A DNA stretch of 64,000 bases from Monosiga brevicollis MX1 (lineage: Eukaryota; Opisthokonta; Choanoflagellata; Craspedida; Salpingoecidae), in assembly GCF_000002865.3 (NCBI RefSeq), contig NW_001865057.1, forward strand, positions 480,943 to 544,942. Reading direction: 5' to 3'. Below, in pieces: positions 50,340 to 60,232 of the stretch. The notes below the pieces were generated by a model, which saw only the letters and a program-made list of their open reading frames with translations, ran no database searches and was not told where the DNA came from. Every line of letters starts with the position of its first letter. The stretch's first letter is position 1. A program made the translations under genes and the position numbers.

Positions 50340-50600
50340 ATGCCTTCGACGACCGTTTACTTTCGCCGCCGCGCCACGACCCAGTGGGTGCCTGTGAATG
50401 TTGAGGAGACCCGCAGCATCGAGGACGCCGCCTCGAGCCTCTTTGGCTTTTCCGCCGTGCTTCGCCTGACCAATGGTCAGTTTGACAACACCAAGGCCAC
50501 CACCACCCCCAAGACCGCCGTCGGCAAGCTTGTGCCTCAGCAAGTCTACTCCTTCTCCGTCAACGGAAGCCATGGCATTCAACAAGTCAAGGTCCTCTAA
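50340..50600 (+). CDS. Small orphan protein, 86 aa, intronless
   Basis: The ATG at 50340 lies in caccATGcc context and the frame stops at 50598-50600. Codon use is strongly C/G-ending (GCC, ACC, AAG, CTT/CTC), as in highly expressed genes, which supports real coding. The product is small and slightly basic, starting TTVYFRRRATTQWVPVNVEE, with a Thr/Lys-rich middle and ending in GIQQVKVL. Alternating hydrophobic residues suggest a beta-rich fold. There is no signal peptide, membrane segment or known motif. The function is not recognised. Confidence 0.6.
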   Translation: MPSTTVYFRRRATTQWVPVNVEETRSIEDAASSLFGFSAVLRLTNGQFDNTKATTTPKTAVGKLVPQQVYSFSVNGSHGIQQVKVL

Positions 50601-50988
50601 AGCAAGCGTCATAGGCCATATAGGAAAATGAATGATCCCAAGTCGCACTGTGTTGTTCCATGCCTTGATGCTTTGATGCTGCTGGAACTGGATGCGTGCA
50701 GTGCTCGTGAATCGAAATTATAATATCTGGTTATTCATTCATTATGATATACGAACAGCCCCCACGACCTTTTGACAACCGGCATCGTAACGCCACGGAA
50801 CCAACCTCGGCCAGAAGGGCCTGAGATTGCCATGAATGAAGCCAGAAGCAGAGGACTGCCGGACATCTGATCACTTTCTCGCTCACGTTTGGAAAACACG
50901 TTGCAAAGCGTCCTCTTGTCTGTTTTGTGTTCAGGGAGCAGCAGGCCGCCTGCTTGTATGCTTGGCCCAAACCGCGTGCTTGCTATAG

Positions 50989-51057
50989 ACCGGCAACATC
51001 GAGGACTTCAGCCAGGCGCTGGCCGACCTGATTCGCATGACCTCGCACGCCCATTGA
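50989..51057 (+). other. Possible terminal coding exon of an unmodelled small gene
   Basis: After a good acceptor (cttgctatag) the next 23 codons read TGNIEDFSQALADLIRMTSHAH and stop. This is an amphipathic helix with coding-like codon use. Donor candidates upstream (for example gtatgc at 50956) leave an intron of only about 33 nt, so the preceding exon is unresolved; it may lie between 50830 and 50955. It could be the end of a short spliced gene lying between the orphan ORF and the CT repeat, or it may be chance. Confidence 0.25.
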
Positions 51058-51211
51058 GCTATGGCAGTGCGTGCATGAGCACTTGACCCTCTTCTTTACA
51101 ACCCTTACTTGTGGTAACTTTCACTCTACTACAGCATTGATCTCTCTTCTTGTCCTTTAAACTTTCTTTTCTCTCTTTTGTCAGACGATATAAATTGTCA
51201 GACGATTCTGG

Positions 51212-51320
<109 letters not shown>

Positions 51321-51638
51321 GCTCTCTCTCTCTCTCACACACACACACGCATAGCGACCATGTGCGCGACCGATTTCCGGATTTTTCCATTTGCTGGTCA
51401 CGACCGCATACGCCCTGCTCTGCTCTGGTTCTGGTTCTGGTTCTGGCTGGACTGCCGTGGTAGTTTGAGGATATTGGCTGCCTGTGCTGGTACGCTCGTT
51501 GGGTATGTGTATGCACCTCAGCTCTTGCTGTCTTTTTCTCCCTTTCTCTCTGTGAAGCACTCAAGAAGCTTCTTGCTTCATTGTTTTGTAGGAAGAGCTG
51601 TGACGCGCAAGCGAGGCGCGCACTCACACAACGAGAAG

Positions 51639-52554
51639 ATGCCACATGATGGCGATGGACCGATCGGCGGCGGTTTCCGGCGGAAAAATCCAAGCACTGC
51701 TAGCACTGCTGTAGCTGAACCCCAAACAGAGCCGCCCGCCAAGCGTGGCAAACCTGCGACGCCCGCAGCATCCAAGGCCGGCAAGCCCGTGAAAAAAGGC
51801 CCCAAGGCCGCACCCGCCTCTAAAAAGGCCAAGGGGCAAGCGCCCCCTGCGAATCTCCCAGAGAAGCAATCAACCGACAACAAGGCCAAGGCCAAACCTG
51901 ATACCGAGGATGCAACCCCCGCTACCACCACGACCCAGACCGGCAAGAAGGGTGCCAAGGCTGGCTCTGACGCTGCTGCCGCAGCTGGGCGCAAGCTGTA
52001 CATCGTCTTTATCGGCAACCTGAGCTACGACACCACGGCCGAGGAAGTGACCCAACATTTCAAAAGCTGTGGCCCTTGCGTCGTGCGCCTGCTCAAGAAA
52101 AAGGGTACAGATCAGCCGCGCGGTTGCGCCTTTGCAGAATTTGAAACGGCTTCTGGCCACGAGGTGCGTTGGCTTTAACCTCTCTGGAAAGGCAGCAAAT
52201 ACGTGGTGCAAGGCTCATGGTCATTGGCCCCCCGCCTACCCCGTTGCCTGATTGCAGAAAGCATTGAGCTACCATCTTAGCAAGCTCAAGGGGCGAAAAA
52301 TTAATGTCGAACCCACAGCGGGCGGTGGTGGCAAGGTACGCGCCTTAAAACGACGCTGGTTGTATCATACGCTCAAGCTCACAACCGCATCCTGCTCCAC
52401 CCATACCATATACCACACCTGCTAACAGTCGGAAAAGCGCAAGGCCAAGATTCAAAAATTGAAAAGCAAGGTGCAAAAGCGGCCCGCTGGTGCCGGCGCC
52501 GGCCCAAAGGGTCCCAGGAACAACGCCAAGCGTCCGACTGCAGCGTCCAGCTGA
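51639..52554 (+). CDS. Nop6-like nucleolar RRM protein
   Basis: The chosen ATG is at 51639 (MPHDGDGPIGGG). The frame is open further upstream but becomes hydrophobic and repeat-derived, and a likely acceptor (ttttgtag, ending 51591) suggests a 5' non-coding exon. The N-terminal half is Lys/Ala/Pro-rich (PAKRGKPATPAASKAGKPVK), fitting a basic nucleolar tail. One RRM follows: RNP2 IVFIGNLSY and RNP1 RGCAFAEFET. After the intron 52164-52257 comes LSKLKGRKINVEPTAGGGGK, and after the intron 52336-52428 the basic tail EKRKAKIQKLKSKVQKRP. The stop is at 52552-52554. The INVExTAGGGG sequence right after the RRM is characteristic, from memory, of the Nop6 family, which acts in small-subunit ribosome biogenesis. 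Three exons all join in phase 0. Confidence 0.72.
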
Positions 52555-52782
52555 GCTGGGTTCGCCATGATCGGTTTCGCCATGTCGCCATGACCCCCGG
52601 CCTGTGTCCTATGTAGTCCTTGCCCCTCCTCTCCCTCCCCCTGTTTGTCTTGTGCCCTGCTGATCTACCTCGTCCATCCCGTGTCTTGGACGCTGTCCCC
52701 TCTGGAGACCCAGCAACATTTTCCAGCAAAGCTGTTCAATTCAAATCGCTGGCGTCACCTCCCTTCAGTCAAAGCAACGCCT

Positions 52783-54962
52783 TCATCGTCCACCTTGGCG
52801 CAGCCAAGTACTCAGTCTTTGTGAGCTTGCCGTAGAACTCGTTGCAGGCGATTCTCCAAACACAGGTCCAGTAGAATAACCCCTGGCAGCCATGGTTGAA
52901 TTTGAGTCGGGCTGAAGCCATTCATACTGCTGACCGCCTTGAGGCGGAATAGACGCAACAGGATTGTCAAAGCCCCGCACCGATGGAGGTTCCCAAGCTC
53001 GCTGCGGGGGAGGCTGAGGGGGAGCAAAGGTTGATGATGTGCCTGCGGGGGGTGGTGGAACCACGGGCCGACGGTCCGGGCGCCATGGCTCTGAAGCATA
53101 GTAACTGCGCTCCTGTAGCTTTGTCTCGTGACTCGCACTGGCATAGCGCCGTGCCGCCGCCTCATAATCTTGATACTTGGACGGGTTAGGCGGGGGAGAA
53201 TAGCGCCGGTAACCGTGGTCGTAGGGCACTGGCCGTGCTCGTGGTGGATCAAAGTAAGCGGGGCGCTCCCATCTACAGCAAACAAACCCCAGCACGATGG
53301 CATAGATGAGATGTATCTGGTCAGCTTGAGGCAGGAGGCAGGACCACAATGAACCTACCTGGGCGCATGCACGGGCGGTGGCATCGAGTAGCCCGAAGGA
53401 CCTGTCACACAAAAGCAGAATACAGCCAAGTGTGTCAGAGAAGGACCGTGAAAGCCAGATGGTAACCGTTTCCGCGGGCTAAGCAAACCATCGAGCGTAC
53501 CAATGCCTGTATCATAAGCCACGCGTTTTGAGGAGGGGGCATCGTGGTCGCGGTCCCAGTAAGACCGCGATGACTGCGTATCAGCAAATGAGGATGCCCG
53601 TGGTGGGATAGGAGGGTATTCGTAACGTTCGCGGGTATTTGTTGTAGGCGGCCAGTCTGACTGCGCAGTCGCATGTGCTGGCAGGGGTGGCATCGAACGG
53701 ATTGATCTGGTCAGCGGTGGCTGTGAGGATGGCAACGGGTATGCCGCAGGTCCTGTGTGAGACCACGCAGCTGCATGGTGCGGAGGGGCTGTGTGTTCGC
53801 CGGATGGGGCTGGTGGCGGTGGCGGTGGCGGTGGTGGCGCAGGGTATGACGCGTGAGGTGAGCCAAAATAGGGAGCCCCTGGTCCAGGCCAGACTGGGTG
53901 CCTTTGATCGGGCCCTCTTGCTGGCCAGGGCGGGGAAAAGAGGCCTCGTCGGGGCTGCCGCAGCCGCTCGAGGGCTGCGGGCCCCGGAGGTTGGGGTGGG
54001 ATGGGGGCACGAAGGGGTGGCATCGACTCGCCGGTGGCTACGCCGCGACGAGCTCCGGCCTTCACGTTGAGCGTTCGTCCAAAAAGGCGAAGACCGTCCA
54101 GGAGAGCAATGGCAAAGGCGGTGCTGGTGGCTCGCTTATATTCAATGAATCCAAAGGAGAGTTTATCGCCGTTGGGATTGCCAGCGATGGCAGCGTTCAG
54201 AACGGGCCCAGCCTGTAATCCTAACTCAAAAAGCAGCTCGTCGGTGCATTGTGGATCGATATTTCCAACGTAGATGGTATTGCCACTCCGATTAACCTTG
54301 CGAAAGGTGGGCCGGGGTGGCCTAGCCGCTTCAGGCGATGCAGCTCGGCTGCCACTGCTGCTGCTGCTGCTGCTGTCGCCGCTGCTGCTGTCGCCGCTGC
54401 TGCTGTCGCTACAACTAGACCCGCTACGGCTTGACCTGCTGCTGGACGCAGGCGATGCAGGCAGGGCCTGCTGTTCACACGCATGAGGAACCGCGTTCGC
54501 GTCACAACAGGGCTCGACACTGGCATCATGGTCGTGGTGGTCGTGCGCTGCATGAGATGCCGAGGTCGCCTCGCTGCAGGCGCCATTGCCACCACAGAGC
54601 TCGCTCCCCACGTTGCTGGGCCTACCCACCTCATCACCAATGCTTCCCACATCTCCAGAACGATGACTGGCATTGCAACACCCATCGTCTTCATTGCCGG
54701 CGCAAGTTGAAACATTGGTATTTGAGTCCGAATCTGTGGGGTGCTCGCCGAGTTGCCGATCAGGGCTCGGGCTCTGACCGTCTGGGACGGCGTGCGTTGC
54801 GTCGGCGCCAGCCAATGAAGCCTCGAGGCTCGTCGGGCCAGTGGCATTCTCGGGTGCTGGTGACATCAACCCGGCGACCTGTCCCGCAGCCATGCTACTC
54901 TCGTCCGCCTCCACCCCACCTTCATGCGCAGGGCCATCATCTGCAACCGCCACCTCCGCCAT
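52783..54962 (-). CDS. RBM7: RBM7-like RRM protein (NEXT-complex type)
   Basis: The ATG at 54962 (MAEVAVADDGPAHEGG) is preferred over the upstream frame, which runs through a CT repeat. Exons 53501-54962, 53359-53401 and 52783-53272 join in phase. A long acidic/Ser-rich N-terminus (residues about 1-205, with His/Asp and Ser/Gly/Asp tracts) precedes one RRM (about nt 54075-54295): RNP2 IYVGNIDPQ, then TDELLFELGLQAGPVLNA and RNP1-like KLSFGFIEY. TDELLFEL followed by QAGPV is typical of RBM7/RBM11, the RNA-binding subunit that with MTR4 and ZCCHC8 targets promoter transcripts to the nuclear exosome. The C-terminus is Pro/Tyr/Arg-rich with a Pro9-type run. The stop complement is at 52783-52785. 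Animal RBM7 has its RRM at the extreme N-terminus, so the long N-terminal extension is unusual. Confidence 0.7.
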
Positions 54963-55111
54963 GCCCCCACCACATCCGCCAGCACCGCACCCAACCCATC
55001 CACTTCTCCACTCCACCCTCCAACCAACAACCGCAAAGCCAATGGGCCAGAGAATGCAATCACCACGCTGAGCGCCAGAACTCGGCAGTCGAACAGCAGC
55101 AGTCTCAGGAG

Positions 55112-55150
<39 letters not shown>

Positions 55151-55723
55151 TTGAGAGAATCATCGAACGAAAGGTCGAGGGGCAGAGATGCTGGCCATTT
55201 TTGTTACTTATTAACTCATTCAGGCTTGATTTTGTCATGAAATTGAGAGAAGGTGAGATGAGAGCAAAAAGATAGAGAGAGACGCGGAAACATGAAAAAC
55301 AGTCAATTTCTTCGAGTTTTGCATGACCCGAAAGGAATGAAATGGCAGCCATCAACAGCACGTGAGGCTCGCTCTACCCTGTGCTGCAGGTGTGTATTCG
55401 CCTATTGGCTGGGCTTTGTTGTTTCGCTGGTCACCGTCCCCTCCATTTGCCCTTGATCAAGACTGTTTGTTTCTAACAGTCAATCTCATGCGTAACCAAA
55501 AATATTAAATTAATTATGGAAATCTCGAGCGAAATTCTCGAAAAAGAGCTGGTGAAGCCTCATGTACGGCCGTGACAAGTCACCGGCACACAAGCGGCGC
55601 CACGGCTCGACTGCATCCTCGACGAGCCTTGCGGCAGCCTTTTTAGAACACCCCTGGCCCCAAAGCTAGCCTTTTGTAGCGCGAGCTGTCGTCATATCAG
55701 GGGTTGTTGTTCTCAAACGCAAA
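54963..55723. other. Spacer with CT run 55116-55147, no gene seen
   Basis: This lies between the RBM7-like start and the glycosidase-like stop, both on the minus strand. It contains a CT dinucleotide run at about 55116-55147 and an AT-rich stretch near 55490-55540. The upstream RBM7 promoter and the downstream gene's 3' UTR should be here. No supported exon. Confidence 0.55.
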
Positions 55724-57319
55724 TCAAACGGACGAATCTGCCAGAGCCAGAAACTGGTTCAGGGCTGCCACGGCATCGGGGTCACGGTGGAAGGACTCCC
55801 AGTTGAACACGTCAATAAGGACGTTGTTGTTTTGCATTGTGTTGTTAAAGGCGGCGAACCACTGTTCTTGGCGGGAGCCCGTGTTGCCGCCCTCGTAGTA
55901 CCATTCGGCTGCACCCCAGCATGGGCGGGGGCTAGCTGTCAGCACATCAGCGAGGTGCTGGGCGGCCGCGCCTGGATTGTATGCGGCGTGGTAGAAAGAG
56001 AACCCGGGGTAGGTGACATTGTTAAGGCCCGCCCAGGCCGAATTGAAGGTGACGTTGTGCTGCGATGGGGGCAGCTCGGGCCAGTTGACGCCATTGTGGC
56101 CCATCAGCTTAAATGCCGGCAGACCGGCCTCGGTGAAGACCGTGGCTAGGGCATGCCCATATTCTCGCACAATCACGTCGAGTTCGGCGGTGGTGGGCGG
56201 TGGTCCGCTGCAGCGGTTGAAGCGGGAGCAGATGGCGGCAAAGCCGACCTGCACAGCGTCAGCCACCCCTCCTGTAGGATCGGCACTGGCAGGTTGGTTG
56301 ACGTAGCGGGTGGCATTGGGGTAGACGTAATAGTTGGTTCCAATCCAAACCTCCCACATGGGTTTGACAAAGGCCAGAAGATAGTGCTGGTCTGGGGTGA
56401 GGCGGTCATACCACTGGGCAACGAGGCGGGCGGCGGGCGCTAGGGCGGCGCGATGCAGGGCCATCACAGCTGGATGGGCAATATTTGGGTGTGGCGCCAC
56501 ACGAAATTGGCCACCCCAGTCCCGCCAAGCAATTCGCGTGGCGTCAGTGTTACAGTCAAAACCTGCGTGCGGGCCGAGCAACAGCGTCCATGGTAGATTG
56601 TGTGAGACAGCAGCCGGGGGCACCCATCCTTTGATTCACCCCGAGCCTGCCTTTGGACGTGGGTAATGCCAAGAACGACAGGGCGATCCGGTAACCGCCA
56701 TGGCCATGGCCATGGCCATGGCCATCAACACGCGGAATGGGGCTTGGTGGGATGATCTCAACTCACCAGTCCATTCCACGTGGTGGCAGTTGGAGGCGTT
56801 GAAACCGGGCTGGGACTGGTTCCAATGATTCCAATACGGTGCTTGCCAGTTCCAAAACTCAAAGGGGTCCAGCGTTATGGCCACGGGTACCTGTCAGACC
56901 AAGGTCAGGGTACGCGGAGGAGCTGAGCGAGGGCGACTTGGAGGCGGGTGGTGGGGGAATACGGCTACCTTGGTCAGCAAGGCCATGTCGAGAATCCGTT
57001 GGAGAAAGGCGAGATAGGTCGAGTTGGCGGGATCAAGGACGCTAATCTGAGTGCTCAGCCCGAGGTGACGACGACTGTGGGCCGCGGCTGGAAAGGTGCG
57101 GGTCACGTTCTCAAAGGCCTCGGAGGTGACAGCAGCAGGGTCGAGATAGCTCCAACAATAAGGGTCACCCGTGCAGCCCATAGCCTTGTTCATGAGGATG
57201 TACTGGTCACCGCACTCGCTGCCTGCCGTGTTCGCGGCCATGGTGGCCGCGACAAGCAACGCGAGCAGGCCCAGTAGCCCCCGCAGGGCGCACATCCCTC
57301 GCAGCCTTCGCATCACCAA
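55724..57319 (-). CDS. Secreted glycoside-hydrolase-like protein of unknown family
   Basis: Three exons, 56969-57319, 56767-56890 and 55724-56628, join in phase. ATG 57319 (in-frame alternatives 57313 and 57295) gives a signal peptide (LRGLLGLLALLVAATMAANT). The mature part has Cys pairs, many N-glycosylation sequons (NVT, NST, NQS, NAS, NAT, NNT) and aromatic-rich motifs: TLDPFEFWNWQAPYW, MWEVWIGTNYYVYPNAT, WGAAEWYYEGGNTG and VFNWESFH near the C-terminus. Trp/Tyr-rich strands with isolated Glu/Asp (for example EWYYEGG and FNWESF) suggest a TIM-barrel carbohydrate-active enzyme, which would be exported to digest polysaccharide. The exact family was not recognised; a GH-like fold is inference. 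The stop complement is at 55724-55726. Intron 2 contains a GCCATG hexamer run. Confidence 0.6.
56699..56723. repeat. (CCATGG/GCCATG)n short tandem in an intron
   Basis: About four copies of the palindromic hexamer CCATGG lie in intron 2 of the glycosidase-like gene. The Met-Ala repeats of the frame across it are an artefact. Confidence 0.8.
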
Positions 57320-57446
57320 CCATTTTTGATGGCCCCTGCACCGATCCGCAACAGAGCCTTGCTGGCCTTTTCAGATGATCGAAAGCAAACGCGGTTAAGC
57401 CTCGGATTAGGTCAAGTCAGGAATCCAGCCCAGGCCCAAAGCCACC

Positions 57447-57983
57447 GTGACAGCGGCAAAATTTTTTGATAACATGCAACGCAAGCAAGCGGTGGCGCAT
57501 CCCGATCAGCAGCGAGGGATCAACGATAACAAGCAGCGAGAGATCGACGACAACAACGAGCGAGAGAGTGACGATAACAACGAGCGAGAGATTGACGATA
57601 ACAACGAGCGATCAACAGCAACGAGTCATCAACAACACGGAGCGACGAGTCATTCAACAACATGGAGCGACGAAGTCATCCAACAACACGAGCAGCGGGG
57701 GCGCCAGCGCGCAAAGCAAAGCAGGACTGTGATACACCTTCTTGCATGTTGTTGGGTCGAAATGTCAGATACTTTTGTCAGAGGGATGCTCGGTTCGGGT
57801 GAGAATCGAGAGAAAACGGTTGGCCTGAGAGATGTAGTTAAAGTGCTGATGCGGGCTAAACGTAATTTAGTAGATAAAGTAGAGATTGAAGATGACTTTA
57901 GAGATGTCTGTTATCGCTCGGCGTTGCAAAGAGACACGCCTCGCCCAGTTTTTTTTATGGGACATGGCAGGTGCACCAAATGA
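57447..57983 (+). CDS. Uncertain ORF, 178 codons, with repeat and AT-rich tail
   Basis: An ATG-started frame runs through a 24-nt tandem repeat (residues about 24-55, EIDDNNER units), a His/Ser/Thr-rich stretch and then a compositionally different tail (about 57755-57930). That tail uses A/T-ending codons (aaa, gta, tta, aga) unlike the G/C-ending neighbours and reads GLRDVVKVLMRAKRNLVDKV. No known motif was recognised. The frame also spans the upstream region of the cupin gene. It may be a fragment of an inserted element, a young gene, or a chance frame. Confidence 0.3.
   Translation: MTAAKFFDNMQRKQAVAHPDQQRGINDNKQREIDDNNERESDDNNEREIDDNNERSTATSHQQHGATSHSTTWSDEVIQQHEQRGRQRAKQSRTVIHLLACCWVEMSDTFVRGMLGSGENREKTVGLRDVVKVLMRAKRNLVDKVEIEDDFRDVCYRSALQRDTPRPVFFMGHGRCTK
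57516..57611 (+). repeat. 24-nt tandem repeat, about 4 units
   Basis: Near-identical 24-base units (GAGATTGACGATAACAACGA plus GCGA, with one or two changes) occupy 57540-57563, 57564-57587 and 57588-57611, preceded by a degenerate unit from 57516. The unit length is a multiple of three and encodes EIDDNNER-like octapeptides in the overlapping open frame. Confidence 0.88.
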
Positions 57984-58179
57984 TCCGACCTGTGGCGGGG
58001 CAGCTGCGGTTCGGAGAGGGGGCAGGTTGGGCGAGTGACGGGGCGTCCGGGGCGGGCATTTTTCTTCCGACTCTGTGTTTGACTTGGCTTCTCTGGATAC
58101 ATCTTTTTTTTTTTTTTTTTAGTTTTTGTTGATCTGTCTGCTGTGTGCATCTCACTCAAAATCGCCGCTTTCCGACAAG

Positions 58180-58632
58180 ATGGAGGGTCTGCCCAAGCCA
58201 CCGACCAGCGATGAAGACATGCGTGTGATCCGTGATGGGTCGATGCCTGCGATGCCGGGGCCGGCCAAGTTCTTTACGGGCGAGGTTCGGATTGCCAAGT
58301 ATCTACCGGCGCCGGAGCCATCGCGCTTGGGCGTGGCCGTGGTCCAGTTTGAGCCTGGAGCACGCACCAACTGGCACACACACCCGCTGGGTCAGATCTT
58401 GGTGGTGACCAAGGGCACGGGCTGGACCCAGTGCGAGGGGGGCCAAAAGACGGAGATCCGCCCGGGGGACATGATCTGGTGCAACTGCAACCGCCGCCAC
58501 TGGCACGGCGCCACGGACACGACCAGCCTAGAGCATGTGGCCATCAACGAGAGTCTCGACGGCAAGCCTGTCGAATGGCAGGAGGCCGTTTCAGACGAAA
58601 TCTACCTCTCGGCTGACATCAAGAAGGATTAA
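58180..58632 (+). CDS. Intronless single-domain cupin, bacterial hydroxynitrile-lyase-like
   Basis: The ATG at 58180 (acaagATGg) opens a 150-codon frame without introns, stopping at 58630-58632. A cupin barrel is evident: FTGEVRIAKYL, then cupin box 1 GARTNWHTHPLGQILVV (metal ligands His, His and Gln), then box 2 RPGDMIWCNCNRRHWHGA (fourth ligand His). The layout, with FTG followed by VR near the N-terminus and HxHPLGQ plus HWHGA, matches bacterial small cupins such as GtHNL/AcHNL, manganese-dependent (R)-selective hydroxynitrile lyases, and many relatives annotated as carboxymuconolactone decarboxylase-associated cupins. The true substrate cannot be told from sequence. The lack of introns in an intron-dense region and the bacterial look suggest horizontal transfer, although codon use already matches the host. 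No targeting signal is seen, so the cytosol is likely. Confidence 0.85.
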   Translation: MEGLPKPPTSDEDMRVIRDGSMPAMPGPAKFFTGEVRIAKYLPAPEPSRLGVAVVQFEPGARTNWHTHPLGQILVVTKGTGWTQCEGGQKTEIRPGDMIWCNCNRRHWHGATDTTSLEHVAINESLDGKPVEWQEAVSDEIYLSADIKKD

Positions 58633-60232
58633 GCAAGCTTCCTGGGTTGTGAAGCAACCCTTTTTAAGTGTGCGTGTATGCGTGGGTGTGTGTGCGCATG
58701 GGATTGATAAAAGCGTAGGCGCAAGCCGGGGATGGATATGGATGGGATGGGGCGTTGCAGTCAAAGCCGAGGGCGCTCCATGTGGGGAGAGGCTCGGTAT
58801 GGTGACATCCTCCCCTTTTTTTCTCTTTGTTCGGGATCTGGGATCGGGCTGCCTGAGCTATGGGGCTGGAGGCATGCTCGGTCTGCTTGCATGAATTGAT
58901 GTATAATGCTCGAAATCAGTGACGATAATTTTGGCAATACAAGAGGCGAAAGCAGTGAGATGTCCGAAATAAAAGTGGCGTGTTGATGTTTTCGTGATGT
59001 TTTGTTGATGTTTTGCAGTGTGTTTGGGCCAGACGCGTTGCTACGACCTGGTTGCCAGCCGCTCCTCCAAACATAGACGAATACACTATTTCAGGCCGAT
59101 GACATCAGCCCGAGCACCTACCAAGTGTCATTGGACCTTGTCCTCCACACGCGCTCAACACGTAAAAGTCAGCAGTGTGCATTTTGCCTATGTAGACAGC
59201 GAAGCCAAACCACCACGTTGAACTTGTTATGTCGTCAACACAATCAAGCTAAACGCCTAAGGTAAAGCGTAAAGAGGTAAAGAGGTAAAGAGGTAAGACC
59301 ACAAGCTAATGCATTACAACACATACCACATGCGTGTAAGAAGCGTGTAACGTTAACGTGACGTTAACGTTAAAAGGGGGATGTGGTAATGCTATTGGGG
59401 ATTGCAACACTGGTTGGAAGAGGGTGGGGCGTGGTGGTGTGATTGTGGTGGAGAGTATGGTGGTTTGGTGTGTAGAGGCAGAGAGAGTGTGTGAGTCAGA
59501 TATACATGTACATTGGTTAACCCTTGTAAAAAGAGATGAGAGCACGAGTGGAAATATAATCAGAGAAAGCTACCGAAACGGAGAGTAAATCAGAGATACG
59601 GGCAGATCTAGCGGTAGATCTAACAGCGGCATACGTGCGGGGGTTTTGGCAGCGGCAGCGGCGGCGTGACCCAGACCCGAAAGCCAGCCGACCCTTGACA
59701 CGCGCGATTGCCCTCAAGGCAACGGCGTCGACTCACTTGTCGTCGGACCCTCTGCTCGATCATCAGGTATGTGATCTACCAGCAGCAGCAGTACATGGAG
59801 TAGTAGCAGAGAGGGGGCGTGTTGCACATTTTCGAACCGCGCGCGCTCACGTCGACCATCTCCGCTCTCTTCCCCGTGGCCTTGGGTTGATCATCCCTGT
59901 CTGCTGTCTGGCTGGCAGCTGGTGCAACGCATACGTGCACACTCCCTCTCCCTCTTTGGCTGCTTGTCGCTTCCCCGGTGTTGGCTGGTTCTGTCCAGCT
60001 GCCCCCCGTTTGCCCTCGTGCTGCTTTGGCAGACGCGCCGAGTGACTGGAAGCCGACCGGGGACGTTGATTGACGCCAGGGTCAAGCGGGTGTGATACGC
60101 GTGGGCATTGACGCTCGCTGCCGTTGCAACCCTTCCCCCTCGCCTTCTCCTTCTACTCCTCCTCCTCCTGCTGCTGCTCTGCGCTGCACGGCTACCGCGA
60201 CACACAAGTCGCGTGACCCAGCATTGATCATC
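58633..60232. other. Intergenic region with short tandem repeats, no supported gene
   Basis: This is about 1.6 kb between the cupin and the Rh transporter. It contains an AAAGAGGT tandem (about 59268-59296) and palindromic AACGTTAACG elements (59349-59372). A G/C-rich block at 59630-59770 ends at a good donor (catcag then gtatgt at 59767) and could be a 5' non-coding exon of the Rh gene. Frames of 70-135 codons were not convincing. Confidence 0.45.

Noticed and set aside
56636-56884. Met-Ala repeat protein frame
   Set aside because: It reads through intron 2 of the glycosidase-like gene across a CCATGG tandem; the true exon ends at 56767.
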